From positions 1 to 40,976 of the forward strand of contig JACRFB010000037.1 in assembly GCA_016218045.1 (NCBI GenBank): a stretch of DNA of 40,976 nucleotides, in the 5' to 3' direction. The notes below the pieces were generated by a model that was not told where the DNA came from, did no database searches, and was given only the letters and a program-made list of their open reading frames with translations. Origin of the DNA: Ignavibacteriota bacterium (GTDB lineage Bacteria > Bacteroidota > Ignavibacteria > SZUA-365). The translations under genes were made by a program, and so were the position numbers. Within the stretch, counting starts at the first letter, position 1, and each line of letters opens with the position of its first letter. This document shows positions 6,772 to 15,667 of the stretch, in pieces.

Positions 6772-7851
6772 ATGAAAACATGTTCCCTTTTTTGTTGCGC
6801 GGTGTTGTTGTGCATCACATCCGCATTGTTCGCTCAGGGCCGGACGGGCATGGCCCTGCGTTTCGATGGAGTCGATGATTACCTGATCATTCCCGACGCG
6901 CTTTCGCTGCACTGCGCGGCGGAGATCACCATCGAGGCACGCGTGAGTGCGGCGACCTTCGCGCGGAAGGATGGCGGTCGCGGAACACCGTTTTACAACA
7001 AGTGGAAGACGAGTTATCCGACACAGGGCGCGTGGTCGCTCGCCATCGATACCGGCGGCTGCCCCGCGCTCGTCGTCAGTGCGGACGGGAAGGACGGGGC
7101 GTACCGCGCGACATCGGCGACGCAGGTGCCGCGCCGCATGTGGAGTCATGTCGCCGCCACGTACAGTGTGGCGACGAACATCATGGAGGTGTTCGTCGAT
7201 GGTGAACTTCAGGCGCGCATCTCCGGCCCCGCCGGACTGTTCGGGTCCGACTCCCCGATCCTCGTCGGCGCAGCGATCTACGACCTCCCCTGGACGCGCA
7301 GCATGTTCAACGGAGCGGTGGACGAACTGCGCCTGTGGAACGTGGTCCGTACACAGGAACACATCCGCGCGCTCATGGAAGTACCGCTGCCGGCTGCATA
7401 CTATACAACCACCGACAGCGGCCTCGTCGGCTACTGGCCCTGCGATGTGATAGAGGACCTTGGTGTCTTCAACGATGGAGAGGACGACATCCGCGATCTG
7501 TCCGTGTACCGCAATCACGGCGACCTGGTCGGCGGTCCGCGTCTCGTGTCGGCGGACACACCGCTCGCCGCGGATATCCCGCCCGGACCTGCAGTGCTGT
7601 CGCTCGCATGTGTCCCGCAGCCGGTGTCCGGACAGGCGGTGATCCACTACGCTCTCGAGAAGCCGGGCACAGTGAGTCTTCGCGTCTTTGATCAGCTCGG
7701 GCGCTTTGTACAATCGATCGATGCGCCATCGGCAGCGGCCGGAGCCAACACCGCCGCGTGGGATACACACGCGCTGCCGCAGGGAGTATACAATCTTGTG
7801 TTTCACACACGTGAAAGTGCCCGTGCCATACGGGTGATGGTTGTGCGATGA
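6772..7851 (+). CDS. Secreted LamG-domain protein with T9SS sorting domain
   Basis: This 359-residue protein begins after GGAGGT (6763-6768). A signal peptide ends near SALFAQ. Residues ~27-240 form a LamG/concanavalin A-like domain with classic marks: LRFDGVDDYLIIP, ITIEARVSA, WSHVAATY, EVFVDGEL, and FNGAVDELRLWNVVRTQEHI. Such domains bind carbohydrate or protein ligands. The C-terminal ~80 residues (LACVPQPVSGQAVIHYAL, LRVFDQLGRFVQSI, LPQGVYNLVF) are a T9SS type A sorting domain. It is likely an adhesin or glycan-binding surface protein; the ligand cannot be told. Confidence 0.88.
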   Translation: MKTCSLFCCAVLLCITSALFAQGRTGMALRFDGVDDYLIIPDALSLHCAAEITIEARVSAATFARKDGGRGTPFYNKWKTSYPTQGAWSLAIDTGGCPALVVSADGKDGAYRATSATQVPRRMWSHVAATYSVATNIMEVFVDGELQARISGPAGLFGSDSPILVGAAIYDLPWTRSMFNGAVDELRLWNVVRTQEHIRALMEVPLPAAYYTTTDSGLVGYWPCDVIEDLGVFNDGEDDIRDLSVYRNHGDLVGGPRLVSADTPLAADIPPGPAVLSLACVPQPVSGQAVIHYALEKPGTVSLRVFDQLGRFVQSIDAPSAAAGANTAAWDTHALPQGVYNLVFHTRESARAIRVMVVR

Positions 7852-7895
7852 GACACCAGTTCGAGTAGATATTTTCACCGTATCAGGAGGATGGT

Positions 7896-9623
7896 ATGAT
7901 ACACCGTGTGGTGTTGCTTTCAATACCGTTGTTCATCTGCGCCATGAATGGAGCTGCTGCCCAGAGTGTTCAACGCTGGCCACTGCCATTTCCATCTCAC
8001 CGCGTGGTCTACCTGAACCTCGACGGTGACGACAGGGGTGTTTTGGTGCACGGGGCCGCCGATACGACCTTCGCCACTCCACCTCCACCAGACGATTTCG
8101 TATACCGTGGCATCCGTTTCCCGTTCGTGCTGGAAGCAGATGCAGGGGGCATAAAACGAGTGTATCCGCTTCCGGATACAGCCCGCACCACGTGGTTCGA
8201 TTATGGCCACACGACAGCCGACATGTACACCGCGGCGGTGCGTGACGCTGACGACAGCATCTTCGTGGCGTGGAGTTCGCAGCCGCAACGTCACAATTGC
8301 GCGAGCGTCTCCCTGCAGGAGCCTGCGCTCTCAGTCGGGAGGATCGAACACGGGCGCTTCTCACTCTTGATGCACTATCCCGGAGCGTCCGAGCCGAAGG
8401 TGTTCCGCGGAGCGGATGGCACCGTGCATCTGCTGTGGACTCATCAAACACCAGTCCCCGTCGGTCGCGGCCCCGAGTACTTCGATTACCTCGGCGAGGT
8501 GATATACTCCGCGTGGCGCGCGGGCGCGCAGATCGTCGCACCGCGCCGTATCATTCCCGGTCTCTGCGCCGCTGCGTCGCTCGACGGTGCGGGAAGATTG
8601 CATGTCTTCACGATGGAGTACGACAGTCTGCCGCGTCCGCACGGTCGTCTCCTCCATGTGTCGGGTTCGGGTACACGCTGGGATCAGCCGCGTGCGCTTG
8701 CGGAAATTCCCACCGAGGCGCTCAATCAATACAAGCCCACGAAGGATGTGTTCCCGACAATAGTAGCATGCGGGGCTGTGACCGACGGCAGCGCGCGTCT
8801 CGTCCTGCAGCGGAGCGTTCCCACTCTCTCCGTAGAGGTACTGCGCGCATACAGTTCCGACGGCGGCAGCGTGCTCATCGACTCCGTACCAGGGCGCCGG
8901 TACTCCCAGTCTCTCCGTACACTGGCCTCTGCCGTGGACGCGGATGGCCGCATCATATGCGCCTTTGCATTCCGGACACCGCCACTACCGCCCTCGAGAG
9001 ACACCGTTCTGCTTGTCGAGGTCGACGCGGCAATGACCGTGGCGACTTCGCGTGTCCTTGCATCCAGCCCGAATACTCTGTCAAACATGTGCCTGTTGCA
9101 GCCGAAATCCGAAAACACATGCCTGTTTTACTCAGAGAATTTGTCGGCTTCTCTCATCAGTGGGCTGGGATCGGGTACGCAGCACTCGCAACCCATCATC
9201 GACTCCTGTTCCAGCATTCTCTTCGGGAACATATCGGCATGTGATTCCACCGGCGCGATGTGGCTGGCCTATCAGCCGAGGGGAACGAGTGCGGGCAACG
9301 CGCCGGGCTGGCTCCTGCGATTACCGCCGGGAACCGTGGCAGTCGATGCCACGCAACAAGTGGATCGGATCACGCCGTACTGCGCGCCGAATCCCGCACG
9401 GAACACAGCGACGATGTATGTGACACTCGAGACCGAGGAGACCGTGTCGGTGACCGTTCACGACATGCTCGGCAGGGAAGTGTCCGTCGCAGTCCGCGGG
9501 CGGCGTGTCCCAGCAGGACCGCATGCCTTTACCCTGCCGCTCGTGGGTCTCCCTGCCGGCATGTATTTCGTACGGCTGAGCACGGAGAGCCGCACGATGA
9601 CGCGCCCGCTTGTGCTGCGATGA
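7896..9623 (+). CDS. Secreted T9SS cargo protein of unknown function
   Basis: The 575-residue protein starts at ATG 7896, five bases after AGGAGG (7885-7890); the ATG at 7891 lies too close to that site. A signal peptide ends near NGAAAQ. The central region has repeated strand-turn segments (DDSIFVAWSSQP, DGTVHLLWTHQTP, DGRIICAFAF), resembling a beta-propeller of BNR-like type, as in the protein at 556, and the two may be distant paralogues. The C-terminal domain (YCAPNPARNTATMYVTL, VHDMLGREVSV, LPAGMYFVRLS) is a T9SS type A sorting domain. No catalytic residues are evident. Confidence 0.83.
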   Translation: MIHRVVLLSIPLFICAMNGAAAQSVQRWPLPFPSHRVVYLNLDGDDRGVLVHGAADTTFATPPPPDDFVYRGIRFPFVLEADAGGIKRVYPLPDTARTTWFDYGHTTADMYTAAVRDADDSIFVAWSSQPQRHNCASVSLQEPALSVGRIEHGRFSLLMHYPGASEPKVFRGADGTVHLLWTHQTPVPVGRGPEYFDYLGEVIYSAWRAGAQIVAPRRIIPGLCAAASLDGAGRLHVFTMEYDSLPRPHGRLLHVSGSGTRWDQPRALAEIPTEALNQYKPTKDVFPTIVACGAVTDGSARLVLQRSVPTLSVEVLRAYSSDGGSVLIDSVPGRRYSQSLRTLASAVDADGRIICAFAFRTPPLPPSRDTVLLVEVDAAMTVATSRVLASSPNTLSNMCLLQPKSENTCLFYSENLSASLISGLGSGTQHSQPIIDSCSSILFGNISACDSTGAMWLAYQPRGTSAGNAPGWLLRLPPGTVAVDATQQVDRITPYCAPNPARNTATMYVTLETEETVSVTVHDMLGREVSVAVRGRRVPAGPHAFTLPLVGLPAGMYFVRLSTESRTMTRPLVLR

Positions 9624-9743
9624 CGGCGCATCTAACGTGAGTACATCGTCGATACAATGGAACAAGGAACAGCCCGCGTTATTCCGTTCGATGAGCGGCA
9701 TATGCCGCAAATTCACGGCAACGCGGCATGCATGGAGAAATGT

Positions 9744-10256
9744 ATGGATGGATCAATGAAGCGCTGCGTGCGCGGAGTGTTGTTGATTTTGGCGCTGCTC
9801 TCTCTTGCCGCCGCGGAGGGCCGTTCACAGGAATGGGTAGTCGCGATCAATCCCGGACTCAAGGTGGGATGGGTGCTTGGCGAGGGAGGCGGACCCTTCT
9901 ACGGCGTGGAAATTTCACTCAGTGCCATGCTGAACTCGTACGATGCGGGAAAGTCCGGTGGATATGGATTCGGACTCGTGTTCAACCGTTACTCGGTAAA
10001 CGGCCGCCGTGTGACACATGTCGGAGTGGAGGCCATGTACAGGGGACTTGGCCTGCAGGCAGGGCCAACCTTCGTACGCGAACAGGATGGTGGCTCGAAC
10101 ACCGGCATCTCGGTGGAGGGATTCTTCGGGGCCGTCGTGTTTGCGCACGCGGAACGCACCTTCATGTTCGATGGGACAAGCTGGTGGCATGCGGGTTTCT
10201 ACGGAAAGCTGCCCATACCGATTGCAGGACGGCTGAAGGGACTCGGACCCGGCTGA
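9744..10256 (+). CDS. Small exported protein, possibly outer membrane
   Basis: The 170-residue product from ATG 9744 is favoured because GGAG (9734-9737) lies six bases upstream and a signal peptide follows at once (KRCVRGVLLILALLSLAAA, cleavage near GRSQ). Earlier in-frame ATGs (9657, 9732) would put a charged extension before it. The mature part is glycine- and aromatic-rich with alternating polarity (GYGFGLVFNRYSV, HVGVEAMYRGLGL, WWHAGFYGKLPI), as in small beta-barrel or outer-membrane proteins. There is no T9SS domain and I do not recognise a family. It is the last of the exported-protein run. Confidence 0.65.
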   Translation: MDGSMKRCVRGVLLILALLSLAAAEGRSQEWVVAINPGLKVGWVLGEGGGPFYGVEISLSAMLNSYDAGKSGGYGFGLVFNRYSVNGRRVTHVGVEAMYRGLGLQAGPTFVREQDGGSNTGISVEGFFGAVVFAHAERTFMFDGTSWWHAGFYGKLPIPIAGRLKGLGPG

Positions 10257-10399
10257 AACACGTCCACATACCCCGGGCTTCAAACGCGATCATTCGGCAG
10301 ATAGTCAGAGAGTGTGCGGCACGGCTGCAACCAAAGACGCACGGTCCCGTATTGCAGGGACTGGTCACGGGTTGTGTTCCTGCAGAGAAAGTGCCGCAC

Positions 10400-11374
10400 A
10401 TGAGAGCGATAGAGTACAAAAAATACGGGCCGCCGGAAGTGCTGCACATGGTGGAGCGCGTGAAGCCCGTGCCCGGTGACAACGACGTTCTGATCCGGGT
10501 TCATGCTACAACAGTGACCTCGGGCGATTGCAGATTGAGGAGCTTGAGGGTGCCGCTGGGATTCGGTCTGCTTTCCCGCCTGGCCTTGGGTGTGACAGGA
10601 CCGCGGAACAGAGTACTCGGAGTTGAATTCGCCGGCGTTGTTGAGGCGCCGGGCAGCGCGGTTGATCTATTCAAGGCCGGAGATGAGGTGTTCGGATTGA
10701 GCGGAAGCCGCATGGGCGGGTATGCGGAATACGTCTGTCTTCCACAGGACGCACCGCTCGCTCTCAAGCCGCCGGCGCTGTCGTTTGTGGAAGCCGCGGC
10801 GTTGTCCTTCGGCGGCACAACGGCGCTGGATTTTTTTCGCAGGGCAGGGCTGCACAGTGGAGAATCGGTGCTCGTGAATGGAGCGTCCGGAGCCGTGGGC
10901 ACCGCTGCCGTGCAACTCGCCCGGCACTTCGGCGCGGAGGTCACCGCCGTGTGCAGCGCGGCCAATGCGGAGCTGCTTCACACACTCGGCGCCGCGGAGG
11001 TGATCGACTACTCGCGGACAGATTTCAGCTCGAACGGAAAAAAATACGATGTGATTGTTGATGCGGTAGGCAACGCGCCGTTCTCGCGCAGCGCTTCGTC
11101 CCTCGCTGAAAACGGCCGTCTGCTCTTGCTCGTTGCCGATTTGCCAGCAATGCTGTCGATACCGGTTGTGTCACTTCTGGGAAGAAAAAAAGTCATTGCC
11201 GGATCGGCGCGTGAGAGAGCCGAAGATCTGCGCTTCCTTGCGGAGCTGGCGCAGGCGGGTGTCTTCACACCCGTGCTCGACAGATGTTACTCCCTCGAAC
11301 AGATTGTGGAAGCGCATCGCTACGTCGACACGGGACGCAAGGCCGGGAATGTGGCAATCACCGTCGCCGTGTAA
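10400..11374 (+). CDS. NAD(P)-dependent quinone oxidoreductase-like (MDR family)
   Basis: This 324-residue enzyme belongs to the zinc-independent branch of the medium-chain dehydrogenase superfamily. Its start is typical (MRAIEYKKYGPPEVL). The GroES-like N-domain contains VLGVEFAGVVEAPG and GDEVFGL. The Rossmann domain carries the nucleotide motif GASGAVG (161-167) followed by AAVQLARHFGAEV. The C-terminal part shows GRKAGNVAI. The structural-zinc cysteine cluster of true alcohol dehydrogenases is absent. It probably reduces quinones or enones with NADPH; the substrate is unknown. The frame is open upstream, but family alignment places the start at ATG 10400. Confidence 0.9.
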   Translation: MRAIEYKKYGPPEVLHMVERVKPVPGDNDVLIRVHATTVTSGDCRLRSLRVPLGFGLLSRLALGVTGPRNRVLGVEFAGVVEAPGSAVDLFKAGDEVFGLSGSRMGGYAEYVCLPQDAPLALKPPALSFVEAAALSFGGTTALDFFRRAGLHSGESVLVNGASGAVGTAAVQLARHFGAEVTAVCSAANAELLHTLGAAEVIDYSRTDFSSNGKKYDVIVDAVGNAPFSRSASSLAENGRLLLLVADLPAMLSIPVVSLLGRKKVIAGSARERAEDLRFLAELAQAGVFTPVLDRCYSLEQIVEAHRYVDTGRKAGNVAITVAV

Positions 11375-11462
11375 TACCGCATCGTGAAGCCGCCGCGTCA
11401 TCTCGTGTGGGGTGTTGAATCCAGGAGCCGGCTTTGCGCGTGAATGGGCATTATGATATCAT

Positions 11463-12203
11463 GTGACAGTGTACACCGATCATCACATGCCAGGAAACGC
11501 CCACACTCTTGCAGGCCGCGTTGTCGCCGTCACGGGCGCCAGCCGCGGCATCGGGCGCGCGATCGCCGAATTGCTGCACACGTCGGGCGCGACGGTCGTC
11601 GCAGGCGCGCGGACTCCTTCGGACGACTTCCCGCGGGGAATCACCATGCTCCGGCTCGACGTGACTGACGAAGACAGCGTCCGTGCCTTTGCGGATGTGG
11701 CTATCGCCGCGGGTGTCGACTCGCTCGTAAACAATGCGGGCGTCGGAGTGTTCGGGTCTATCGAGGAGGCCACTGTCGAAGAGTACCACAGGATTTTCGA
11801 TACGAACGTGTTGGGTATGTTGCTTGTGACAAAGCACTTCATCCCCGCGTTCAAGACGCGCCATGCGCAGGGTCTGACGAGTTCGCTCGTCAACATCACC
11901 AGCGATGTGAGCGCGCGCACGTTCGCGGGAGGCGCCATCTATACAGCCAGCAAACACGCGCAGCGGGCGCTGACACAGTCGGCTGCACGCGAAGGGGCCG
12001 GGTATGGATTGCGCGTCACGGAGATACGACCCGGCATGACCGACACATATTTCAACGGGGGAGTTCCGGGCAGTGCCGAACATGCCACCTTGCTTCAGGC
12101 GAGCGACGTGGCTCGCGCCGTACACTATGCGCTGGCCGCGCCACAACACGTGCGTGTCGACGAGGTGGTTGTGCATCCGGTCGTGCAGTCCGTCGAGTTC
12201 TGA
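11463..12203 (+). CDS. Short-chain dehydrogenase/reductase
   Basis: A classical SDR of 246 residues from GTG 11463; ATG 11487 is an equally possible start and loses only eight residues. The cofactor motif TGASRGIG is at 24-31, NNAG at 90-93, catalytic Ser147 in NITSD, and the Tyr160/Lys164 pair in YTASK. The arginine after TGAS hints at NADPH preference. The catalytic set is complete, so it should be active; the substrate is unknown. It follows the MDR gene by 88 bp on the same strand, so the two reductases may share a role. Confidence 0.92.
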   Translation: MTVYTDHHMPGNAHTLAGRVVAVTGASRGIGRAIAELLHTSGATVVAGARTPSDDFPRGITMLRLDVTDEDSVRAFADVAIAAGVDSLVNNAGVGVFGSIEEATVEEYHRIFDTNVLGMLLVTKHFIPAFKTRHAQGLTSSLVNITSDVSARTFAGGAIYTASKHAQRALTQSAAREGAGYGLRVTEIRPGMTDTYFNGGVPGSAEHATLLQASDVARAVHYALAAPQHVRVDEVVVHPVVQSVEF

Positions 12204-12337
12204 GCCCTGTGGTCCTGTACCGCGAGAGAACGATGCGAGGTAATCGGCGGCGAAACCTTCCCTGAGTTGAAAGGGTGCTGTGCTCGCCAGGAACAAATAC
12301 TCTCCATGTCAGGGGCAAAAATTAATATTGGGAATAT

Positions 12338-12370
12338 CTTGACACGGGTGAAACGAGTCGTGTATATTTA
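12338..12370 (+). promoter_or_regulatory. Strong promoter upstream of the six-cysteine protein
   Basis: CTTG (12338-12341), a 21-nt spacer and TATATTTA (12363-12370) match the Bacteroidota form. The same site also reads TTGACA-N18-TATATT in E. coli style. The transcript would carry a leader of about 180 nt before ATG 12554. The remainder of 12204-12553 shows no gene. Confidence 0.65.
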
Positions 12371-12553
12371 GGACGTTATTTCTCCCAATTCTTACGAAAT
12401 CAGAAACCCGGATCTCCGGTCGTCCTTGCGGCGTGAGCGGATCTTCTGCCGCTTCACGCACCGATCGCAGTTCCGGGAATCGGACGCGTCATCCCCGTAT
12501 CGGAAACACCGATACCCCCTTTCAACGCTCCATTCTCACAGTAGAGTAAGTCC

Positions 12554-13063
12554 ATGAAAACCATACATCGTTTCTCTTCCACGGCGCTCACCGTGCTCGG
12601 CCTCGCCGCCTTGTTTCTCGTCCTCGTCCCCGGTTCCGCCTTCGCGCAGAAACCCACAAAAGACCGCATGGTGTACGAGGACCATTGGATGATGATGAAT
12701 CCCTGCAATAACGAGATGATTCACATAACTGATCGCTACCAGGTGATCACCGCCTACCATCCCGACAAGGACGGTTGTGACCGTTACAAATTCCACGTGA
12801 ACGACATGGGAACGAAGGGTGTCAGCGAGTCGGGCGCGAAGTACCAGTTCCCCTATGCATACATGTCACATGCGTCTACGTCCTGCGATGGATGTATATA
12901 CTCCGAAACGTATACAGTGGCATGGCAGCTCGTCGGCCAGGGTAAGGCACCGAATTTCAAGGTCCATGCCACGGTCCGCCTCACGTACAATGCCTGCACC
13001 GACGAATTGACCATCGTGCGCGAGAATGTGTCCATCACCTGCGATGGCGAACCGTTGAACTGA
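12554..13063 (+). CDS. Small exported six-cysteine protein
   Basis: The product is 169 residues. The signal peptide (HRFSSTALTVLGLAALFLVL, then GSAFA-Q) is clear. The mature domain of about 135 residues contains six cysteines (PCNNE, DGCDRY, SCDGC, NACTD, SITCDG), an even number that suggests disulfides or a metal site. Paired acidic-aromatic segments (YEDHWMMMNPC, TAYHPDKDGC, AYMSHAS) are notable. It lacks a T9SS domain, so a periplasmic or outer-membrane-associated location is likely. I do not recognise the family. It has its own strong promoter and a strong terminator 25 bp after the stop, so it is a monocistronic unit. Confidence 0.8.
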   Translation: MKTIHRFSSTALTVLGLAALFLVLVPGSAFAQKPTKDRMVYEDHWMMMNPCNNEMIHITDRYQVITAYHPDKDGCDRYKFHVNDMGTKGVSESGAKYQFPYAYMSHASTSCDGCIYSETYTVAWQLVGQGKAPNFKVHATVRLTYNACTDELTIVRENVSITCDGEPLN

Positions 13064-13088
13064 CGCTGAGCTGCACCCCGCATTGAGT

Positions 13089-13116
13089 AGTCCGCCCGCG
13101 TGGCGGACTTTTTTTT
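13089..13116 (+). terminator. Intrinsic terminator
   Basis: AGTCCGCC (13089-13096) pairs with GGCGGACT (13102-13109) over a 5-nt loop and ends in eight Ts. It closes the six-cysteine gene. The arms contain TCCGCC/GGCGGA, the same half-sites as the 15-bp palindrome found in the tRNA-Ser-derived repeats. Confidence 0.9.
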
Positions 13117-13318
13117 ACCTCGAAACATCTCCTGTCGCTGTTCCACCTGCGTACGCGTCACCCCTCCCGCAGCGACTCTGGATACTGCGGCACCGATCGC
13201 ACTGCCGCGAGTCTCCGCGATGTGTCCAATTCCGAAATGACGTGGTGATGGAAGGCCGAATTGGTGCCGTGGAATATCGTCATGAGGGTGAGCGCGGTTC
13301 CGATTCAGCGCGGCAGGT

Positions 13319-13897
13319 TCAGCCCAGACGTCCCCTTGCGCTGAAGGTCGCGACGAGGGCATCGGCCTCGTGGCGTCGCGACACAGGGATGGGCACCACC
13401 GCTTCGTACGATGCCACGCCGGGCGTGCGGCCGCCGCGAGGGAGCGTGTACGAAAATGTGAGCAGCGCAATGGGACCTTCGGTGATGAAGATGTTGCCGA
13501 GGCCGCCGCTGGATGCGCGCCACATGCGTAATAATCCTGAGAAATAGATTCCGCCGGCCGTGATGCGCGCGTCACAGCGCGGGAATCGTTTCCGATGCGC
13601 CTTGGAAGTGAAACCGCGCGCCTGCAGGTACAACTCCCATTCCTTATCGGTGTACGACCAGTGTACAAGCAGAAGAGCGGGATCGAAAAACTCCGCCAGA
13701 TCGCGCGCGCGTCCAATGCTGCTCCATGCCGCCAGCAGGCACACGAGGCCAAGCACCAACGCGAGTCCCTGCGCCACGATGTGTATGCCGAGTGATGTTG
13801 CCGTGATCTGACCAAGGGCAAAAAACAGAACACCCGCGCAGCCGATCAGAAAGAGCATACGAGCGCGGGTGTGGTAGTGATTCTTGCTGCCGGTCAT
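13319..13897 (-). CDS. Small membrane protein with a cytoplasmic C-terminal domain
   Basis: A 192-residue protein read leftward. Residues ~13-31 and ~39-59 are two transmembrane helices (MLFLIGCAGVLFFALGQI; IVAQGLALVLGLVCLLAAW). A ~130-residue domain follows (FFDPALLLVHWSYTDKEWELYL, GGIYFSGLLRMWRASSG, ALLTFSYTLPRG). The domain resembles bacterial PH-like/YcxB-type modules only in general layout; this is not a firm assignment. There is no Shine-Dalgarno site. It faces the rsgA gene divergently across 243 bp. Confidence 0.7.
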   Translation of the reverse strand: MTGSKNHYHTRARMLFLIGCAGVLFFALGQITATSLGIHIVAQGLALVLGLVCLLAAWSSIGRARDLAEFFDPALLLVHWSYTDKEWELYLQARGFTSKAHRKRFPRCDARITAGGIYFSGLLRMWRASSGGLGNIFITEGPIALLTFSYTLPRGGRTPGVASYEAVVPIPVSRRHEADALVATFSARGRLG

Positions 13898-14140
13898 GGT
13901 GGAGGTCCATCGTTTGGGAAATTTTCACAATGTGCGTTGGTGACTGATCGGAAAAAAATTCTTCGCCGGGCATGAAACACACATCCATGCAAAGCATATT
14001 TTTGATGATGCCGCACCACATGCTGCTACCATACCACATGATGATGCCGCACAACAGTCGCACGTATCTACACAACGCGCCATCCGCTGCGCCGCGGTGA
14101 GCGGACCGACGCCGCGTCGTATCGACCGCATGGAAAACTC
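13898..14140 (+). promoter_or_regulatory. Divergent intergenic region before rsgA
   Basis: A perfect -7 element TATTTTTG (13997-14004) lies 137 bp before rsgA, but no TTG stands at the right distance upstream, so this is only a candidate promoter. TGATGATGCCGCAC is repeated exactly at 14003-14016 and 14039-14052, 36 bp apart, with CACATG-rich sequence between; a regulatory role is possible. Confidence 0.3.
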
Positions 14141-15220
14141 ATGAACCTGACGAATCTGGGCTTCGATTCCTTCTTCGTGCAAAACATCGACACGCGGCAG
14201 TATCCCGACTGCACGCCCGCGCGTGTGAGCCGCGTGGATCGCGACCGCTATCTGGTTTTAAACGAGCACGGGGAAGTGTCGGCCGAGCCCACGGGCAAGC
14301 TGCTTTTCGCGGCGGAGTCGCCCGTGGATCTCCCCTGTGTGGGCGACTGGGTGCTGGTGCAGTATCACAACGAGGGCGCGCTCGCGATAGTGCACGCGGT
14401 GCTGCCGCGACGCACACGACTGCGCCGCAAGGCCGCGGGGGACAACATCGAGTATCAGATGATCGCGGCGAACATCGATGTGGCCCTGCTCGTGCAGTCC
14501 TGCGACACAAACTTCAATCTCCGCCGGCTGGAACGCTACCTCGTTATGACCGCCGAAGGCGGCATGGAGCCGGTGATTCTTCTGAGCAAAAGTGATCTGC
14601 TGAGCCCCGAGCAGCAGGCCGCGCATGTTGCGGCCATTCGTGAGGCGCGTGTCGAGGCGCGGGTCGTGATGGTGAGCAGTGTCGCCGAGGAGGGCATCGC
14701 CACCCTGCAGCCCCTGCTTGAGGCGGGGAAAACCTATTGTCTGCTCGGCTCCTCCGGAGTGGGGAAAACCACGCTGCTGAACCGCTTGCTTGGTGATGAA
14801 GTGTACGCGACGGGACCGATCCGGGAAAAGGACGGGCGCGGGCGTCACACGACCTCGCAGCGGCAATTAACCGTGCTCGCCGACGGAGCGCTCGTCATCG
14901 ATACGCCCGGCATGCGCGAACTGGGACTGCTGGGCGTGGAGGAAGGTATTGAGACAACATTCTCCGATATCGCGGAACTTATGGAACACTGCCGTTTCGA
15001 CAACTGCACACACACAGTCGAGGCGGGCTGCGCGCTGCTGGAGGCCGTGGAACGTGATGCATTGAGCCGGGAACGGTATGAAAGTTATATGAAGCTGCTT
15101 CGCGAGTCGGCGTATTACGAGGTGTCGTATGTGGAGCGCCGCAAGCGCGACAGGGAGTTCGGACGTTTTCAGAAAAACGCGATGGACGAATTGAGCAAGC
15201 GCAAACCGTCGGCCTACTGA
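14141..15220 (+). CDS. rsgA: Small-subunit ribosome biogenesis GTPase RsgA
   Basis: This 359-residue protein is a circularly permuted GTPase that helps mature the 30S subunit and is activated on the ribosome. An N-terminal OB-like domain (~20-100) is followed by the GTPase motifs in permuted order: G4 as SKSD (149-152), the P-loop GSSGVGKTT (203-211), the switch region GRGRHTT (232-238) and G3 DTPG (254-257). The C-terminal zinc site has all four ligands: Cys284, Cys289, His291 and Cys297. G4 has Ser where most GTPases have Asn (NKxD). Length and ending are normal for the family. Confidence 0.96.
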   Translation: MNLTNLGFDSFFVQNIDTRQYPDCTPARVSRVDRDRYLVLNEHGEVSAEPTGKLLFAAESPVDLPCVGDWVLVQYHNEGALAIVHAVLPRRTRLRRKAAGDNIEYQMIAANIDVALLVQSCDTNFNLRRLERYLVMTAEGGMEPVILLSKSDLLSPEQQAAHVAAIREARVEARVVMVSSVAEEGIATLQPLLEAGKTYCLLGSSGVGKTTLLNRLLGDEVYATGPIREKDGRGRHTTSQRQLTVLADGALVIDTPGMRELGLLGVEEGIETTFSDIAELMEHCRFDNCTHTVEAGCALLEAVERDALSRERYESYMKLLRESAYYEVSYVERRKRDREFGRFQKNAMDELSKRKPSAY

Positions 15221-15667
15221 CAGCACGCTCCCGCTCGCGGCGGAGCGCCAGGGGCCGCCTCCCGCGCCACAGCGCCGCAGGGTGTGTGACCCGCGACCGC
15301 TGTTTGTGCTCCCGCTCTGACATCGCGGGCATAGGGGAAAGGGCCACCGGAAGGAAATTCGATATTCGTCCTTGCAGGACTTGATAATCGGATATCAGGG
15401 ATCTATATTAGGACATCTCAACTCTCATTTCCCTGTACCTCTGACCATCCCGCGTTTTGGATGGCCATGCAGTCACGCGACAACGATCCCTCTCTGCATC
15501 GATGGACCGCGATCAGCGTGTGTCCCCGCGGCGTTGTGTCTCCACAACCCCGGCCGTTTCGCTGAACTGGTTCAACTCGCACGGGGATGGGCATTGGCGC
15601 GAGCAGCCCTTACTGAACGCGAGGCGAGGTGCGCCCGCGTGTTCAACACTTTTACAAGGGATTTTTT
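15221..15667 (+). promoter_or_regulatory. Promoter and long leader of the NIDO/HYR gene
   Basis: CTTG (15380-15383), a 20-nt spacer and TATATTAG (15404-15411) form a good Bacteroidota-type promoter. Transcription from about 15416 would leave a leader of roughly 250 nt before ATG 15668. I could not identify a known riboswitch in it, and the open frame through it looks incidental. The G+C-rich stretch 15221-15340 after rsgA has inverted segments (GGCGG/CCGCC) but no T tract. Confidence 0.5.

Noticed and set aside
9728-10399. Long in-frame upstream extension of the MDR oxidoreductase
   Set aside because: It overlaps the exported-protein gene in another frame, and the family start is clearly at ATG 10400.
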